Shown here piece after piece: positions 31,186-40,078 of a stretch of 64,000 bases of DNA. Numbering within the stretch: the stretch's first letter is position 1; each line of letters begins with the position of its first letter. Origin of the DNA: Prevotellaceae bacterium (lineage in GTDB: Bacteria > Bacteroidota > Bacteroidia > Bacteroidales > UBA932). The position numbers and the translations under genes are program-made. Where the stretch lies: assembly GCA_031290935.1 (NCBI GenBank), contig JAISLK010000037.1:1-64000 (forward strand), given 5' to 3'. The notes beneath the pieces were generated by a model. It saw only the letters and a list, made by a program, of their open reading frames with translations, made no database searches and had not been told where the DNA came from.

Positions 31186-32463
31186 TTATATTGATGTTTT
31201 CCCAAACACGTAATCCAGTACCTTCCGGTTGGCGGTATCTATAATCGAAAAATCTTCCTCTATGTACATGTCGGTTACCTTCATCTGCTTACTTGTAGCA
31301 TGGTTCAGGCACAGGTGGATGTCGTCTTTACTGATTCCGCACTTATTGCGGGCTATCGTGCCCCACGAATGGCGGGCGGCATAAAATTCAAGGTCATCAA
31401 TACCAATGATAGCGCCTATCTTTTTAAGCCCGTAGTTAGCCGTGGCTGTCCTCAGTCCGTTGATGGCAGATGTAAATGTTCCCACTGTTTTGTACGTTTT
31501 ATAAAAACAAAATACGCGCTTCCCAACAGGATCCCTGTATTTCTCTACCAGGGACGCTATCTCCGGCGCGACCTTGATAGATATTCTTGCATTGTCATCA
31601 CGCTGGTTTTTCGTCTTCTTCCGGTTATAGGTAATGCGGCCATCCTTGTAATGATCGCAATAATACAAATCCGCCTCATTGATGCCGATGAGCCCGAAAC
31701 TTAGCAGAAACATATCTTTTGCAAAGTTCCACCTGCTGGCGCGGGTACTTTCTTTTTCATAAGACAAGGCGGCAATTTCCCTTATATCCTCTGCTGTGAT
31801 AGCTCTCTTGCGGGGCGCTTTGTACCTGGGTATTTCCGCTTTCTTGAACGGGGAAAAAGGAATCCGTATGACGCCCATGTCTTCATCATTATATGCGTCT
31901 TTGGCTCTATTGTGCAATGCTTTTATCATCGCCGGATACAAAGAGGGGGCGCGGGTACCTTTTTTCCTTTTATCCGGCGCCGGTTGTTCCTGTATCCAGG
32001 CGATCCACTCATTGACGAATTTCTTGGTGATTTCATGAATGCTCAACGTATCCCGGCCGGTGAACCTTATTAAACTGTTTAACGCTACTGCATACACGCG
32101 GTACGTCTCATTACCGTTGCCCTTGATTTTATTTATATACTCACGGCTAAAAGCTATAAAATCCAAATCAAAGTGCGTACCTTCCTCCTTCTTTTTTTCT
32201 CCTTTGATGATATCCGATACCAACTCGGCTATCTGCGCTACATCCATACTACCCAAACGGTGTTGATATTCATTGCAACGTTGTCGGCATGCCCGCTCTA
32301 TATCCAACACCGCATCCAGTACTTGCTGATTCTTGATTTTCATGGAGCGGGTAATATCGTCCTTCGTTAAGAAAATATTGGTTGCCGGATATTTTTTCTT
32401 GGACTTATGCGTTATTCGGATTTTTACATTATAAGTTGCATCGTTTTTTTGCATGGTGGGCAT
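31186..32463 (-). CDS. Tyrosine recombinase (Bacteroidota integrase type)
   Basis: 425 residues. It has an N-terminal arm-binding-like domain (INVF/LTKDDI region), a SAM-like core-binding domain (about 95-200) and a catalytic domain. Catalytic residues visible: K in RKKTK (about 282), R364-H365 in AARHSW, R372, H388 in CLNHAT and the nucleophile Y400 in DMYIEE. The first Arg, normally in a 'GLR' turn, is absent: the place reads SFGLIGINEADL. Some Bacteroidota recombinases share this. It could belong to the prophage, to another element the phage inserted beside, or be a chromosomal relic. Confidence 0.85.
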   Translation of the reverse strand: MPTMQKNDATYNVKIRITHKSKKKYPATNIFLTKDDITRSMKIKNQQVLDAVLDIERACRQRCNEYQHRLGSMDVAQIAELVSDIIKGEKKKEEGTHFDLDFIAFSREYINKIKGNGNETYRVYAVALNSLIRFTGRDTLSIHEITKKFVNEWIAWIQEQPAPDKRKKGTRAPSLYPAMIKALHNRAKDAYNDEDMGVIRIPFSPFKKAEIPRYKAPRKRAITAEDIREIAALSYEKESTRASRWNFAKDMFLLSFGLIGINEADLYYCDHYKDGRITYNRKKTKNQRDDNARISIKVAPEIASLVEKYRDPVGKRVFCFYKTYKTVGTFTSAINGLRTATANYGLKKIGAIIGIDDLEFYAARHSWGTIARNKCGISKDDIHLCLNHATSKQMKVTDMYIEEDFSIIDTANRKVLDYVFGKTSI

Positions 32464-32504
32464 ACACCTCTGCTTTGAATGTGGCCATATTTACGACTTT
32501 TAAA

Positions 32505-32542
32505 TTTGTAGAATATTTGTAGAATTTCGTCGTACAAAGGTA
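32505..32542 (-). promoter_or_regulatory. Recombinase promoter TACCTTTG with two TTTGTAGAAT repeats
   Basis: CAAAGGTA at 32535-32542 is TACCTTTG on the minus strand, about 72 bases before the ATG. Just downstream of the start point TTTGTAGAAT occurs twice (32505-32514, 32516-32525), 11 bases apart: a candidate autoregulation site. Confidence 0.6.
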
Positions 32543-32686
32543 GGTATTTTTTATCGAAAATAAAGAAAAGGCATTTGTAAAAAAAACGGGAAACGTTTTG
32601 CATCCCTTGTCAATATTGGTTCATAGAATTTTATTTTTTTTCGAACTTTTTCCCGAAAATTTATATGGAAATTTTCGAGATTTAAA

Positions 32687-32745
32687 GATTTAAAGCCGGC
32701 GCCAGCAATTCATAGTTCATCACTCATAATTCATCACTCATAACG
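32687..32745. repeat. Dispersed ATTCAT/ACTCAT repeat with GCCGGCGCCAGC head
   Basis: GCCGGCGCCAGC is followed by alternating AATTCATAG, TTCATCACTCATAA and TTCATCACTCATAAC words just after the EF-G2-like stop. Closely related words occur at 39711-39746 and 58576-58654. Probably a genome-specific repeat. Together with 32464-32686 (AT-rich, promoter and no gene) it fills the gap after the recombinase. Confidence 0.6.
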
Positions 32746-32749
32746 CTTA

Positions 32750-34906
32750 TTATTCTTCTTTTTCCTGTGCTTCGTATTCTTTGAGGAGTTTGTCCTGTAC
32801 TTCGCCGGGCACTTGCTGGTAGTCGGCAAAGGTCATGGTAAAGGTGGCGCGTCCCGAAGAGAGCGAACTCAGGGCGGTGGAGTATTTGTTCATCTCGGCA
32901 AGCGGGATACGGGCTTTCAGGATTTCAAATCCTTTTTCGCTGCTCATCCCTTCAATCATGGCGCGGCGGTTTTGGAGGTCGCTCATTACGTCGCCCATGG
33001 CGTCGCCGGGCACCATTACTTCTACGTTGTATATCGGTTCCATAATTTTCGGTCCCGCTTTTTTGAAGGCTTCCTTGAAGGCGTTGCGTCCCGCAAGTTT
33101 GAAGGAAATTTCGTTACTGTCCACCGGGTGCATTTTCCCGTCATATACATACACTTTAATGTCGCGGGCGTAGGAGCCGGTGAGGGGGCCTTCTTCCATT
33201 TTTTCCATAATGCCTTTGAGGATGGCGGGCATGAAGCGCGCGTCGATGGCGCCGCCTACGATGCAGTTGTAGTAAACCAGTTTGCCGCCCCAGTCCAGCG
33301 GGTATTCTTCTTTGGCTTTCAGGTTCAGGACTAATTCTTTTCCTTCGACTTTAAAACGGTTGTTTTCCGGCGCGCCTTCCACGTAAGGTTCAATGAGCAG
33401 GTGCACTTCCCCGAATTGCCCTGCGCCGCCCGACTGTTTTTTATGCCGGTAGTCGGCGGCAGCGATTTTCGTAATGGTTTCGCGGTAGGGAATGCGCGGC
33501 GGCAATAAATCTACTTCGAGTTTATGGACGTTGGTGAGGTACCATTTCAGGATGTTGATGTGGTGTTCGCCCTGTCCGCTGAGGATAATTTGTTTTAATT
33601 CTTTGGAGTATTCTACGATAATTGTCGGGTCTTCGGCGTGTGCGCGGTGGAGGATTTCGCCTAATTTTTCGTCGTCTTTTTCTACTTTTGCCTTGATGGC
33701 TGTGCGGAATTTCGCCGGTGGGAACTGGATGGGGTAGAATTGCCAGTCTTTCCCGCCGCCGTTCAGGGTTTGGTTGGCTTTGGTGTTTTTCAGTTTCACG
33801 GTGCAGCCGATGTCGCCGGCGACCATTTCCGGGAGTTTTTCGCGTTTCTTTCCTGCTACGGCATAGAGGATGGTCAAGCGTTCCTTGGCGTCGTTGGCGG
33901 CGTTGGTGAGGTCGATGCCTTCGGTGATTTTCCCGGACATCACGCGGAAATAGGATACTTCGCCCAAATGCTGTTCCATGGCCGTTTTGAATACAAAAAT
34001 CGACGGTGCGCCGTTCATGTCGCAAGGCACTGTTTCGTCGGCAATGGTTTTGTATTCGCGTGCTTTGTCGGGCGACGGCGCTACGTTGATGATAAATTCA
34101 ATCAAGCGTTTTACGCCGATGTCTTTTTTCGCCGAGAGGCAAAAGACGGGCATAATCTGTCGGTTTTTCAAGCCCGCCCGCAAGCCTTGCCGGATTTCGT
34201 CTTCGGTGAGGACGCCTTTGTCGAAAAACAGTTCCATTAAGGTTTCATCGTGTTCGGCGGCGACTTCTATCAAGGCTTTGTGCAGTTCGGTGGCGCGTTC
34301 TTCTTCTTCAGGGGGAACCGGCCGTTCTTCGCGCGTACCGTTGTCGTCCTTGAATTGATATAATTTCATTTTCAGCACATCGACAAAGGCGTTGAAGCCT
34401 GCGCCGGTGGCTACCGGGTATTGAATCAAAGTAACTTTGTTGCCATACGCATTTTTGAGGCTGTCTATCACATCTTCCCAGTTGGCTTTTTCGTGGTCAA
34501 GCTGGTTGACGCCGAGGATAAGCGGTTTGTTATGGCGTTCTGCATAGCGCGCCATAATTTCCGTACCTACTTCCACGCCCTGCTGGGCATTGATGACCAT
34601 CACGCCTACATCGGATACTTTGAAGGCGGAAATCACGCCGCCGATGAAGTCATCGGAGCCCGGGGTGTCGATAATATTCAACTTGCGGTCCATAAATTCC
34701 GTGTACAATAGCGACGGGTAGATGGAGCGCTGGTAGAGTTGTTCCACTTCTGTGGCGTCGCTCACGGTGTTTTTGGTTTCAATGGCGCCGCGCCGTTCAA
34801 TCACTTTTCCTTCAAAAAGCATGGCTTCCGTCAGCGTGGTTTTGCCGGCATGGGAGCTGCCCAGGAGCACGACATTGCGAATTTGGTCGGTGGAATACGT
34901 TTTCAT
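32750..34906 (-). CDS. EF-G paralogue with degenerate GTPase motifs (EF-G2-like)
   Basis: 718 residues with all EF-G domains: G domain (1-280), domain II, III (SGQGEHHINILKWYL), IV (about 480-600) and V (NRRAMIEGMSSEKGFEILKA). Key GTPase residues differ from normal EF-G. The P-loop is GSSHAGKTT (16-24), DTPGSDDF (80-87) has Ser in place of the catalytic His, and NQLD (134-137) replaces NKxD. Bacteroides has an EF-G2 reported to support translation without GTP hydrolysis during starvation, and this looks like the same class. A promoter box lies at 34960-34967. It stands apart from str-operon genes. Confidence 0.88.
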   Translation of the reverse strand: MKTYSTDQIRNVVLLGSSHAGKTTLTEAMLFEGKVIERRGAIETKNTVSDATEVEQLYQRSIYPSLLYTEFMDRKLNIIDTPGSDDFIGGVISAFKVSDVGVMVINAQQGVEVGTEIMARYAERHNKPLILGVNQLDHEKANWEDVIDSLKNAYGNKVTLIQYPVATGAGFNAFVDVLKMKLYQFKDDNGTREERPVPPEEEERATELHKALIEVAAEHDETLMELFFDKGVLTEDEIRQGLRAGLKNRQIMPVFCLSAKKDIGVKRLIEFIINVAPSPDKAREYKTIADETVPCDMNGAPSIFVFKTAMEQHLGEVSYFRVMSGKITEGIDLTNAANDAKERLTILYAVAGKKREKLPEMVAGDIGCTVKLKNTKANQTLNGGGKDWQFYPIQFPPAKFRTAIKAKVEKDDEKLGEILHRAHAEDPTIIVEYSKELKQIILSGQGEHHINILKWYLTNVHKLEVDLLPPRIPYRETITKIAAADYRHKKQSGGAGQFGEVHLLIEPYVEGAPENNRFKVEGKELVLNLKAKEEYPLDWGGKLVYYNCIVGGAIDARFMPAILKGIMEKMEEGPLTGSYARDIKVYVYDGKMHPVDSNEISFKLAGRNAFKEAFKKAGPKIMEPIYNVEVMVPGDAMGDVMSDLQNRRAMIEGMSSEKGFEILKARIPLAEMNKYSTALSSLSSGRATFTMTFADYQQVPGEVQDKLLKEYEAQEKEE

Positions 34907-34959
34907 AATCAGTTAAATTTTTTGGTTAAATTTTTTAGTTTTATTTTATTTTTGGATGC

Positions 34960-34967
34960 CAAATTTA
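34960..34967 (-). promoter_or_regulatory. Promoter -7 box TAAATTTG for the EF-G2-like gene
   Basis: CAAATTTA on the plus strand reads TAAATTTG on the minus strand, giving a leader of roughly 45 bases. Good match to TAnnTTTG. Confidence 0.5.
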
Positions 34968-35025
34968 CAAAACCATTTTGAAAAAAACAAATGAATGCGG
35001 GAAAATTCAATTTATGGTTTTTAAG

Positions 35026-36000
35026 TTATTTTCTCCGGGTGGTCATGAATTTTGCCAGTTCGATGAGGGCTGTCCGGTAAGGGGTATCGGGCAGTTCCTG
35101 CAACAGTGCAATGGCTTTGGCGCTGTATCCAAGCATGGCTTTTTCTGCGTATTCCTGTCCTTTTTGGCGCTGTACAAATTCGATAATTTTTGTTACGCTG
35201 CGGGTTTTCTTCGCCGCGCGGCGGATGTGTCGCAGGATTTCCGCCCGTTCTTTTTCTCCGGCCTGCCGCAAGGCATGGAGCAGGGGGAGGGTGATTTTCC
35301 TTTCGCGGATGTCATTGCCGGCGGGCTTGCCCGACTGGTTGTGCTGCTCGTAGTCGAAAATGTCGTCGCGGATTTGGAAGGCCATCCCCATCGTGTAGCC
35401 GACATCATACATCCGTTGCACGGCGGCTTCTTCCACGCCGGCGGCAATCGCTCCGCACGCCATGCTTAACGCCAGGAAACATGCTGTTTTCCTTCCGATG
35501 ATTTGATAGTATTCTTCTTCGGCGATGTCTAATTTTTGCGCTTTTTCCAGTTGCCATATTTCGCCTTCGCTCATTGCTACCATACAGGCGTTAAACCAGG
35601 GCAGCAAGCGGGTTTCTCCATATTTCGTCATCACCTGGAAGGCCTGCGCAAACCAGTAGTCGCCGGTCAGTACGGCAATGTTGGAGCGCCAAATCCGTTT
35701 TACGGACGCCGCGCCGCGCCGCTGGTCGGCGTTATCGACCACGTCGTCGTGCAGCAAAGAGGCGGTATGCACCATTTCTACCACTACGGCCGCCACCAGC
35801 GCCGGCTGCCCGCAAGCGGAAAAGCTGTTTGCCGTGAGCAGCGTCAGCGCCGGGCGCAGTTGTTTGCCCCGGTGTTCCAGCAAATAATTATTCACCGTGT
35901 TCAATAAATCCACTTCGTTGTGCAGGGCTTCCCGGAAGAGGCTTTCAAAGCGCTCCCAGTCGCCGCCCAACAGTTTTTTTATATCGTTTAAAATAGTCAT
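35026..36000 (-). CDS. Polyprenyl diphosphate synthase
   Basis: 324 residues from MTILNDIKKLLGGDWERFES (ATG 36000). The open frame extends 60 codons further upstream but reads antisense-like through the thioredoxin gene, so it is rejected. First aspartate-rich motif DDVVD (85-89) in SLLHDDVVDNADQRRG; second DDIFD (212-216) in AFQIRDDIFDYEQ. It makes a long-chain isoprenoid diphosphate, most likely for menaquinone side chains, which suits the mqn genes in this window; chain length cannot be read. Downstream of trxA, last gene of the block. Confidence 0.9.
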   Translation of the reverse strand: MTILNDIKKLLGGDWERFESLFREALHNEVDLLNTVNNYLLEHRGKQLRPALTLLTANSFSACGQPALVAAVVVEMVHTASLLHDDVVDNADQRRGAASVKRIWRSNIAVLTGDYWFAQAFQVMTKYGETRLLPWFNACMVAMSEGEIWQLEKAQKLDIAEEEYYQIIGRKTACFLALSMACGAIAAGVEEAAVQRMYDVGYTMGMAFQIRDDIFDYEQHNQSGKPAGNDIRERKITLPLLHALRQAGEKERAEILRHIRRAAKKTRSVTKIIEFVQRQKGQEYAEKAMLGYSAKAIALLQELPDTPYRTALIELAKFMTTRRK

Positions 36001-36026
36001 CTGCTTTTTCCCGGCGGGCGCAGTGT

Positions 36027-36341
36027 TTACAGAATAGCGTCGAGTTTGGCCGCCAGTTGCGATTTGGATACCGCGCCGACTAATTTGTCTTTTACTTCCC
36101 CGTTTTGGAAAAATAAAATCGTCGGGATATTGCGGATACCGAACTTGACGGCAATGTTGTTGTTGCTGTCCACATCGCATTTTGCGACTACGGCGCGGCC
36201 TTCATATTCCGTCGCCAGCTCTTCCACAATCGGGGAAATTGCGCGGCAGGGGCCGCACCATTCCGCCCAAAAATCCAGCATTACCGGTTTTCCTGATTTT
36301 ACTACAATTTCTTCAAAGTTTGATTCTGTTACCTGTGTCAT
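36027..36341 (-). CDS. trxA: Thioredoxin
   Basis: 104 residues, standard thioredoxin length. Active site WCGPC with C29 and C32 in MLDFWAEWCGPCRAI. The cis-Pro loop IRNIPTILFF and the C-terminal GAVSKSQL match the family. Cytoplasmic disulfide reductase using thioredoxin reductase. Between the decarboxylase gene (12 bases) and the polyprenyl synthase (26 bases), all on the minus strand, probably co-transcribed. Confidence 0.95.
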   Translation of the reverse strand: MTQVTESNFEEIVVKSGKPVMLDFWAEWCGPCRAISPIVEELATEYEGRAVVAKCDVDSNNNIAVKFGIRNIPTILFFQNGEVKDKLVGAVSKSQLAAKLDAIL

Positions 36342-36353
36342 AACGGTTATATT

Positions 36354-37304
36354 TTAAATTTGTGTTGTTAATAATTCCTGTTTGAAATAATCTATCGTCC
36401 GCCTTAATCCTTCTTCCAGGGGGATGAGCGGTTGCCATCCGTTCAGTTTTTCTTTTGCCAGGGAAATGTCCGGGCGGCGTTGTTTCGGGTCGTCGGCCGG
36501 CAGGGGCAGGTGAATGATTTTCGATGTTGATTGGGTCAGTTTGATGACCTGTTCGGCCAGTTCCAGCATGGTAAATTCGCCCGGGTTGCCGATGTTGACG
36601 GGGCCGGTGAAGTCGTCGGGCGCGGCCATCATGCGCACCATCGCTTCGACCAAATCGTCTACATACTGGAAACTGCGCGTCTGCCGGCCGTCGCCGTAAA
36701 CGGTGAGGTCTTTCCCCGCCAGCGCCTGCACAATAAAGTTGGATACTACGCGCCCGTCGTTGGGGTGCATGCGCGGGCCGTAGGTGTTGAAGATACGGAT
36801 GATTTTTATCCGCACGTTGTTTTGCCGGTGGTAATCCATGAACAGGGTTTCGGCGCAACGTTTGCCTTCGTCGTAGCACGAGCGGATGCCGTTGCAGTTG
36901 ACGTTTCCCCAGTAGGATTCCGGTTGCGGGTGCACTGCCGGGTCGCCGTACACTTCGCTGGTGGAGGCTTGCAGGATTTTGGCTTTGGTGCGCTTTGCCA
37001 GCCCCAGCATGTGGATAGCGCCCATGACCGAGGTTTTGATGGTTTTAATCGGATTGTACTGGTAGTGCACGGGCGAGGCGGGGCAAGCGAGGTTGTATAT
37101 TTCGTCCACTTCCGCCAGGTAGGGCGTTGTAATATCGTGGCGCACCATTTCAAAATGTTTGTTGTGCAACAGGTGCAGGATATTTTTTTTACTTCCCGTA
37201 AAATAGTTGTCCAGGCAAATCACTTCCTGCCCTTCGTTCAGCAGGCGTTCGCAGAGGTGCGAACCGATAAACCCGGCGCCGCCGGTAACAAGGATTCTTT
37301 TCAT
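36354..37304 (-). CDS. UDP-glucuronate decarboxylase (UDP-xylose synthase)
   Basis: 316 residues, extended SDR. NAD-binding [11 protein letters not shown] (7-17), the [10 protein letters not shown] loop with the active-site Thr/Ser, Y144-x3-K148 in SCYDEGKR, and the decarboxylase-specific patterns VRHDITTP and [17 protein letters not shown]. It converts UDP-glucuronate to UDP-xylose. Its stop overlaps the UDP-glucose dehydrogenase frame by 4 bases, so the two steps UDP-glucose to UDP-glucuronate to UDP-xylose are coupled in one operon. Confidence 0.92.
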   Translation of the reverse strand: MKRILVTGGAGFIGSHLCERLLNEGQEVICLDNYFTGSKKNILHLLHNKHFEMVRHDITTPYLAEVDEIYNLACPASPVHYQYNPIKTIKTSVMGAIHMLGLAKRTKAKILQASTSEVYGDPAVHPQPESYWGNVNCNGIRSCYDEGKRCAETLFMDYHRQNNVRIKIIRIFNTYGPRMHPNDGRVVSNFIVQALAGKDLTVYGDGRQTRSFQYVDDLVEAMVRMMAAPDDFTGPVNIGNPGEFTMLELAEQVIKLTQSTSKIIHLPLPADDPKQRRPDISLAKEKLNGWQPLIPLEEGLRRTIDYFKQELLTTQI

Positions 37305-38617
37305 AGCATTCCCATCCCGTAGTATTCAAATCCTGTGTTTCGCAATTCATCTCCGTCATAAATATTACGTCCGTCGAGCACGACAGGTGTTTTCATGACG
37401 TTCTTAATGGCGTTCCAGTCGGGCAGGCGGAATTCTTTCCATTCGGTTACTAATAATATGGCGTCGGCCTGCTGCGCCGTTTCGTAAATATCTTTGGCGT
37501 AATGCACGCTGTCGGCCAGTATCCGCTTAGCTTCCGGCATGGCTGCGGGGTCGTATGTTTTTATGATGCATCCGGCGGCCAGCAGTTTTTCAATCAGCGC
37601 GAGCGAGGGCGCTTCGCGCATGTCGTCGGTTTGCGGCTTGAAGGATAAGCCCCATACGGCAACGGTTTTTCCTTTCAGGTCGCCGTTGAAGTGTTTGTCC
37701 AGTTTATGGTATAAAATTTCTTTTTGCCGTTCATTCACTTCTTCGACGGCTTGCAGGACGCGCATTTCATAGTGATGCTCCGCCGCTGTTTTTATCAATG
37801 CCTTGACGTCTTTCGGGAAGCAGGAGCCGCCGTATCCGCAGCCCGGGTAGAGGAATTTTGCGCCGATGCGCGGGTCGCTGCCGATTCCTTTGCGGACTTC
37901 GTGCACATTCGCTCCTACCCGTTCGCACAAATTTGCGATGTCGTTCATAAAGCTGATGCGTGTGGCGAGCATGGCGTTGGCGGCATATTTCGTCATTTCG
38001 GCGGAGGCAATATCCATGAAAATGACGGGATGCCCGTTCAGTGTAAACGGCTTGTAAAGCTGTTCCATGAAGGTTTTCGCTTTGTCGCTGTCTATGCCGA
38101 TGACAATCCGGTCGGGGCGCATGAAGTCGTCAATGGCTGCGCCTTCCTTTAAGAATTCGGGGTTGGAAGCGACATCAAAGGGGATGTCCGCGCGGCGTTT
38201 CCGGAGTTCTTTGCGGATGGTTTTGCGTATCAGCTCGGCTGTGCCTACCGGGACGGTGCTTTTGGTAACAAAGACGATGTACCTGTTAATGGAACGTCCG
38301 ACTGTGCGGGCGACGTCCAGGACGTATTTTAAGTCGGCGGCGCCGTTTTCGCCGGGCGGGGTGCCGACAGCGCTGAAGACGATGTCGCTGTGGTGGATGA
38401 CGGCTGTTAAATCCGTGCCGAAGTTCAACCGGCCGGCGGCGGCGTTCTTGTGCACGAGATTTTCCAGCCCCGGTTCATAAATGGGGATACGGCCTTCGCG
38501 CAGCCCGGCTATCTTTTTCGCATCAATGTCTATCGCATCCACGTGCGTGCCCATTTCGGCAAAGCATGCACCGGTTACCAATCCTACATAGCCGGTTCCT
38601 ACTATCGTGATTTTCAT
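37301..38617 (-). CDS. ugd: UDP-glucose 6-dehydrogenase
   Basis: 438 residues. N-terminal Rossmann motif [17 protein letters not shown] (7-23). Catalytic Cys266 in [10 protein letters not shown]. The central helix [19 protein letters not shown] and the C-terminal [19 protein letters not shown] match the UDP-glucose/GDP-mannose dehydrogenase family. It makes UDP-glucuronate with two NAD. It overlaps the decarboxylase gene by 4 bases and follows the dTDP-glucose dehydratase by 3. Products likely feed surface polysaccharides. Confidence 0.95.
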   Translation of the reverse strand: MKITIVGTGYVGLVTGACFAEMGTHVDAIDIDAKKIAGLREGRIPIYEPGLENLVHKNAAAGRLNFGTDLTAVIHHSDIVFSAVGTPPGENGAADLKYVLDVARTVGRSINRYIVFVTKSTVPVGTAELIRKTIRKELRKRRADIPFDVASNPEFLKEGAAIDDFMRPDRIVIGIDSDKAKTFMEQLYKPFTLNGHPVIFMDIASAEMTKYAANAMLATRISFMNDIANLCERVGANVHEVRKGIGSDPRIGAKFLYPGCGYGGSCFPKDVKALIKTAAEHHYEMRVLQAVEEVNERQKEILYHKLDKHFNGDLKGKTVAVWGLSFKPQTDDMREAPSLALIEKLLAAGCIIKTYDPAAMPEAKRILADSVHYAKDIYETAQQADAILLVTEWKEFRLPDWNAIKNVMKTPVVLDGRNIYDGDELRNTGFEYYGMGML

Positions 38618-38620
38618 GAT

Positions 38621-39673
38621 TTAAAATGTGTACATCTGTTCGTAATATTTTTGGTAATCGCCGGAGGTGATTTTATCCAGCCATGGCTGGTTGTCGAGGT
38701 ACCAGCGGACGGTTTTTTCCAGCCCTTCTTCAAACTGGAGGGAGGGTTCCCAGCCCAGTTCATTTTTTAATTTGGAGGAGTCAATGGCGTAGCGGAGGTC
38801 ATGCCCGGCGCGGTCGGTAACGTAGGTAATCAGTTTTTCGGAGGCGCCTTCGGGGCGTCCCAGCAGGCGGTCGACGATTTTAATCATGGTTTTTATCAGG
38901 TCAATGTTTTTCCATTCGTTGAAGCCGCCGATGTTGTAGGTGTCGCCGATTTTCCCGTTGTGGAAAATCACGTCGATGGCGCGTGCGTGGTCTTCTACGA
39001 ACAGCCAGTCGCGGACGTTCTCGCCCCTGCCGTATACCGGGAGGGGCCTGTTGTGGCGGATATTGTTAATGAACAGGGGTATCAGTTTTTCGGGAAACTG
39101 GCAGGGGCCGTAGTTGTTCGAGCAGTTGCTGATGACGACGGGGAGTTTGTAGGTGTTGTGAAACGCCCGTACAAAGTGGTCGGAGCCGGCTTTGGAGGCG
39201 GAGTAGGGTGATTTCGGGTCATAGGGGGTGGTTTCTGTAAAGAAGCCGCCGTGTTCGAGGGAGCCATAGACTTCGTCGGTGGAGACGTGGTAGAAAAGCC
39301 GTCCGTGGCAGTCGTTTTTCCAGTATTCTTTGGCGGCCTGGAGCAGGGAGAGGGTGCCGAGGATGTTGGTTTTTGCAAAAATAAACGGGTCGGTAATCGA
39401 GCGGTCGACGTGCGACTCTGCGGCGAGGTGGATGATGCCGGTAACGGCAAATTCCGCCATGATTGTTTTCACCTGTTCGTAATCGCAGATGTCGGCTTTG
39501 ATAAAATGATAGTTGGGGTGCTTTTCCACGTCGCGGAGGTTTTCCAGGTTTCCGGCATAGGTAAGGTTGTCGAGGTTGATAATTGTTGCGCCGGGGTAGT
39601 TGCGGGTGAACAGGCGCACTACGTGGGAGCCGATAAATCCGGCGCCGCCGGTAATGAGTATGCTTTTTTCCAT
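38621..39673 (-). CDS. rfbB: dTDP-glucose 4,6-dehydratase
   Basis: 350 residues, extended [15 protein letters not shown] (7-18), STDEVYGSLE with T132-D133-E134, and Y157-x3-K161 in YSASKAG give the full dehydratase active site. HLAAESHVDRSI (82-93) is the family hallmark. It forms dTDP-4-keto-6-deoxyglucose for deoxysugars such as rhamnose; rfbA, C and D are not in the window. First gene of the sugar/trx/polyprenyl operon, with a promoter box at 39696-39703. Confidence 0.95.
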   Translation of the reverse strand: MEKSILITGGAGFIGSHVVRLFTRNYPGATIINLDNLTYAGNLENLRDVEKHPNYHFIKADICDYEQVKTIMAEFAVTGIIHLAAESHVDRSITDPFIFAKTNILGTLSLLQAAKEYWKNDCHGRLFYHVSTDEVYGSLEHGGFFTETTPYDPKSPYSASKAGSDHFVRAFHNTYKLPVVISNCSNNYGPCQFPEKLIPLFINNIRHNRPLPVYGRGENVRDWLFVEDHARAIDVIFHNGKIGDTYNIGGFNEWKNIDLIKTMIKIVDRLLGRPEGASEKLITYVTDRAGHDLRYAIDSSKLKNELGWEPSLQFEEGLEKTVRWYLDNQPWLDKITSGDYQKYYEQMYTF

Positions 39674-39695
39674 GGTGGTTTTTTTTTAATGCATG

Positions 39696-39703
39696 CAAAG
39701 GTA
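39696..39703 (-). promoter_or_regulatory. Promoter -7 box TACCTTTG for the rfbB operon
   Basis: CAAAGGTA on the plus strand, 23 bases from the rfbB ATG, giving a very short leader. A repeat of GAATTATGAGTTATG words lies directly upstream (39711-39746). Confidence 0.65.
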
Positions 39704-39827
39704 CAAAAAAGAATTATGAGTTATGAGTTATGAATTATGAGTTATGAACGGCCGCCGCCGGCTCGTCGTTTCCTGATTTAAGGCTGTTGCCGGCCACAAT
39801 GCCTGCTGCTCACCGGCGGCTTTAATT

Positions 39828-39896
39828 CTATCGCACAGGTTAGAGTTGTTCTATCGCACAGGTTAGAGTTGTTCTATCACACAGGTTAGAGTTGTT
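39828..39896. repeat. 23-nt tandem repeat, three copies
   Basis: CTATCGCACAGGTTAGAGTT plus GTT, three copies in a row at 39828, 39851 and 39874; the third has one change (CGC to CAC). It lies in the 405-base divergent gap between rfbB and the glycogen gene. The period equals that of the arrays at 44421 and 50186, but no strong internal hairpin is seen here. Confidence 0.9.
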
Positions 39897-40025
39897 CTGA
39901 AGCATACGGTTAATCAAGTGTCGCCCCTGCGGGGCTTTGCCCGGCGCCGCCTGCCCGCGCGAAACATCTTCAGCAGCGTTGCATTTGGCAGTTGCATCAC
40001 CCCGTTAGCGCATGGAGCAATTAAT

Positions 40026-40057
40026 TTTGTTTCTTTACGCAAGAATGGTTACCTTTG
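40026..40057 (+). promoter_or_regulatory. Promoter: TTTG (-33) and TACCTTTG (-7)
   Basis: TTTG at 40026-40029 and TACCTTTG at 40050-40057 with 20 bases between: the full Bacteroidota sigma-factor consensus. The start point, near 40064, leaves a leader of about 15 bases before the ATG at 40079 and excludes the TTG at 40055 as start. Confidence 0.8.
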
Positions 40058-40078
40058 CAGGCATTTTTAAAACAAATT

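Noticed and set aside
33522-34025. 167-residue minus-strand frame inside the EF-G2-like gene
   Set aside because: Arg/Pro/His-rich out-of-frame shadow of a conserved gene.
35026-36180. Longer 384-residue form of the polyprenyl synthase
   Set aside because: The first 60 codons overlap thioredoxin in another frame and read as low-complexity Gln/Arg; the ATG at 36000 gives a normal family start.
40055-40078. TTG start for the glycogen fusion
   Set aside because: It lies within the -7 promoter box, so it would not be in the transcript.
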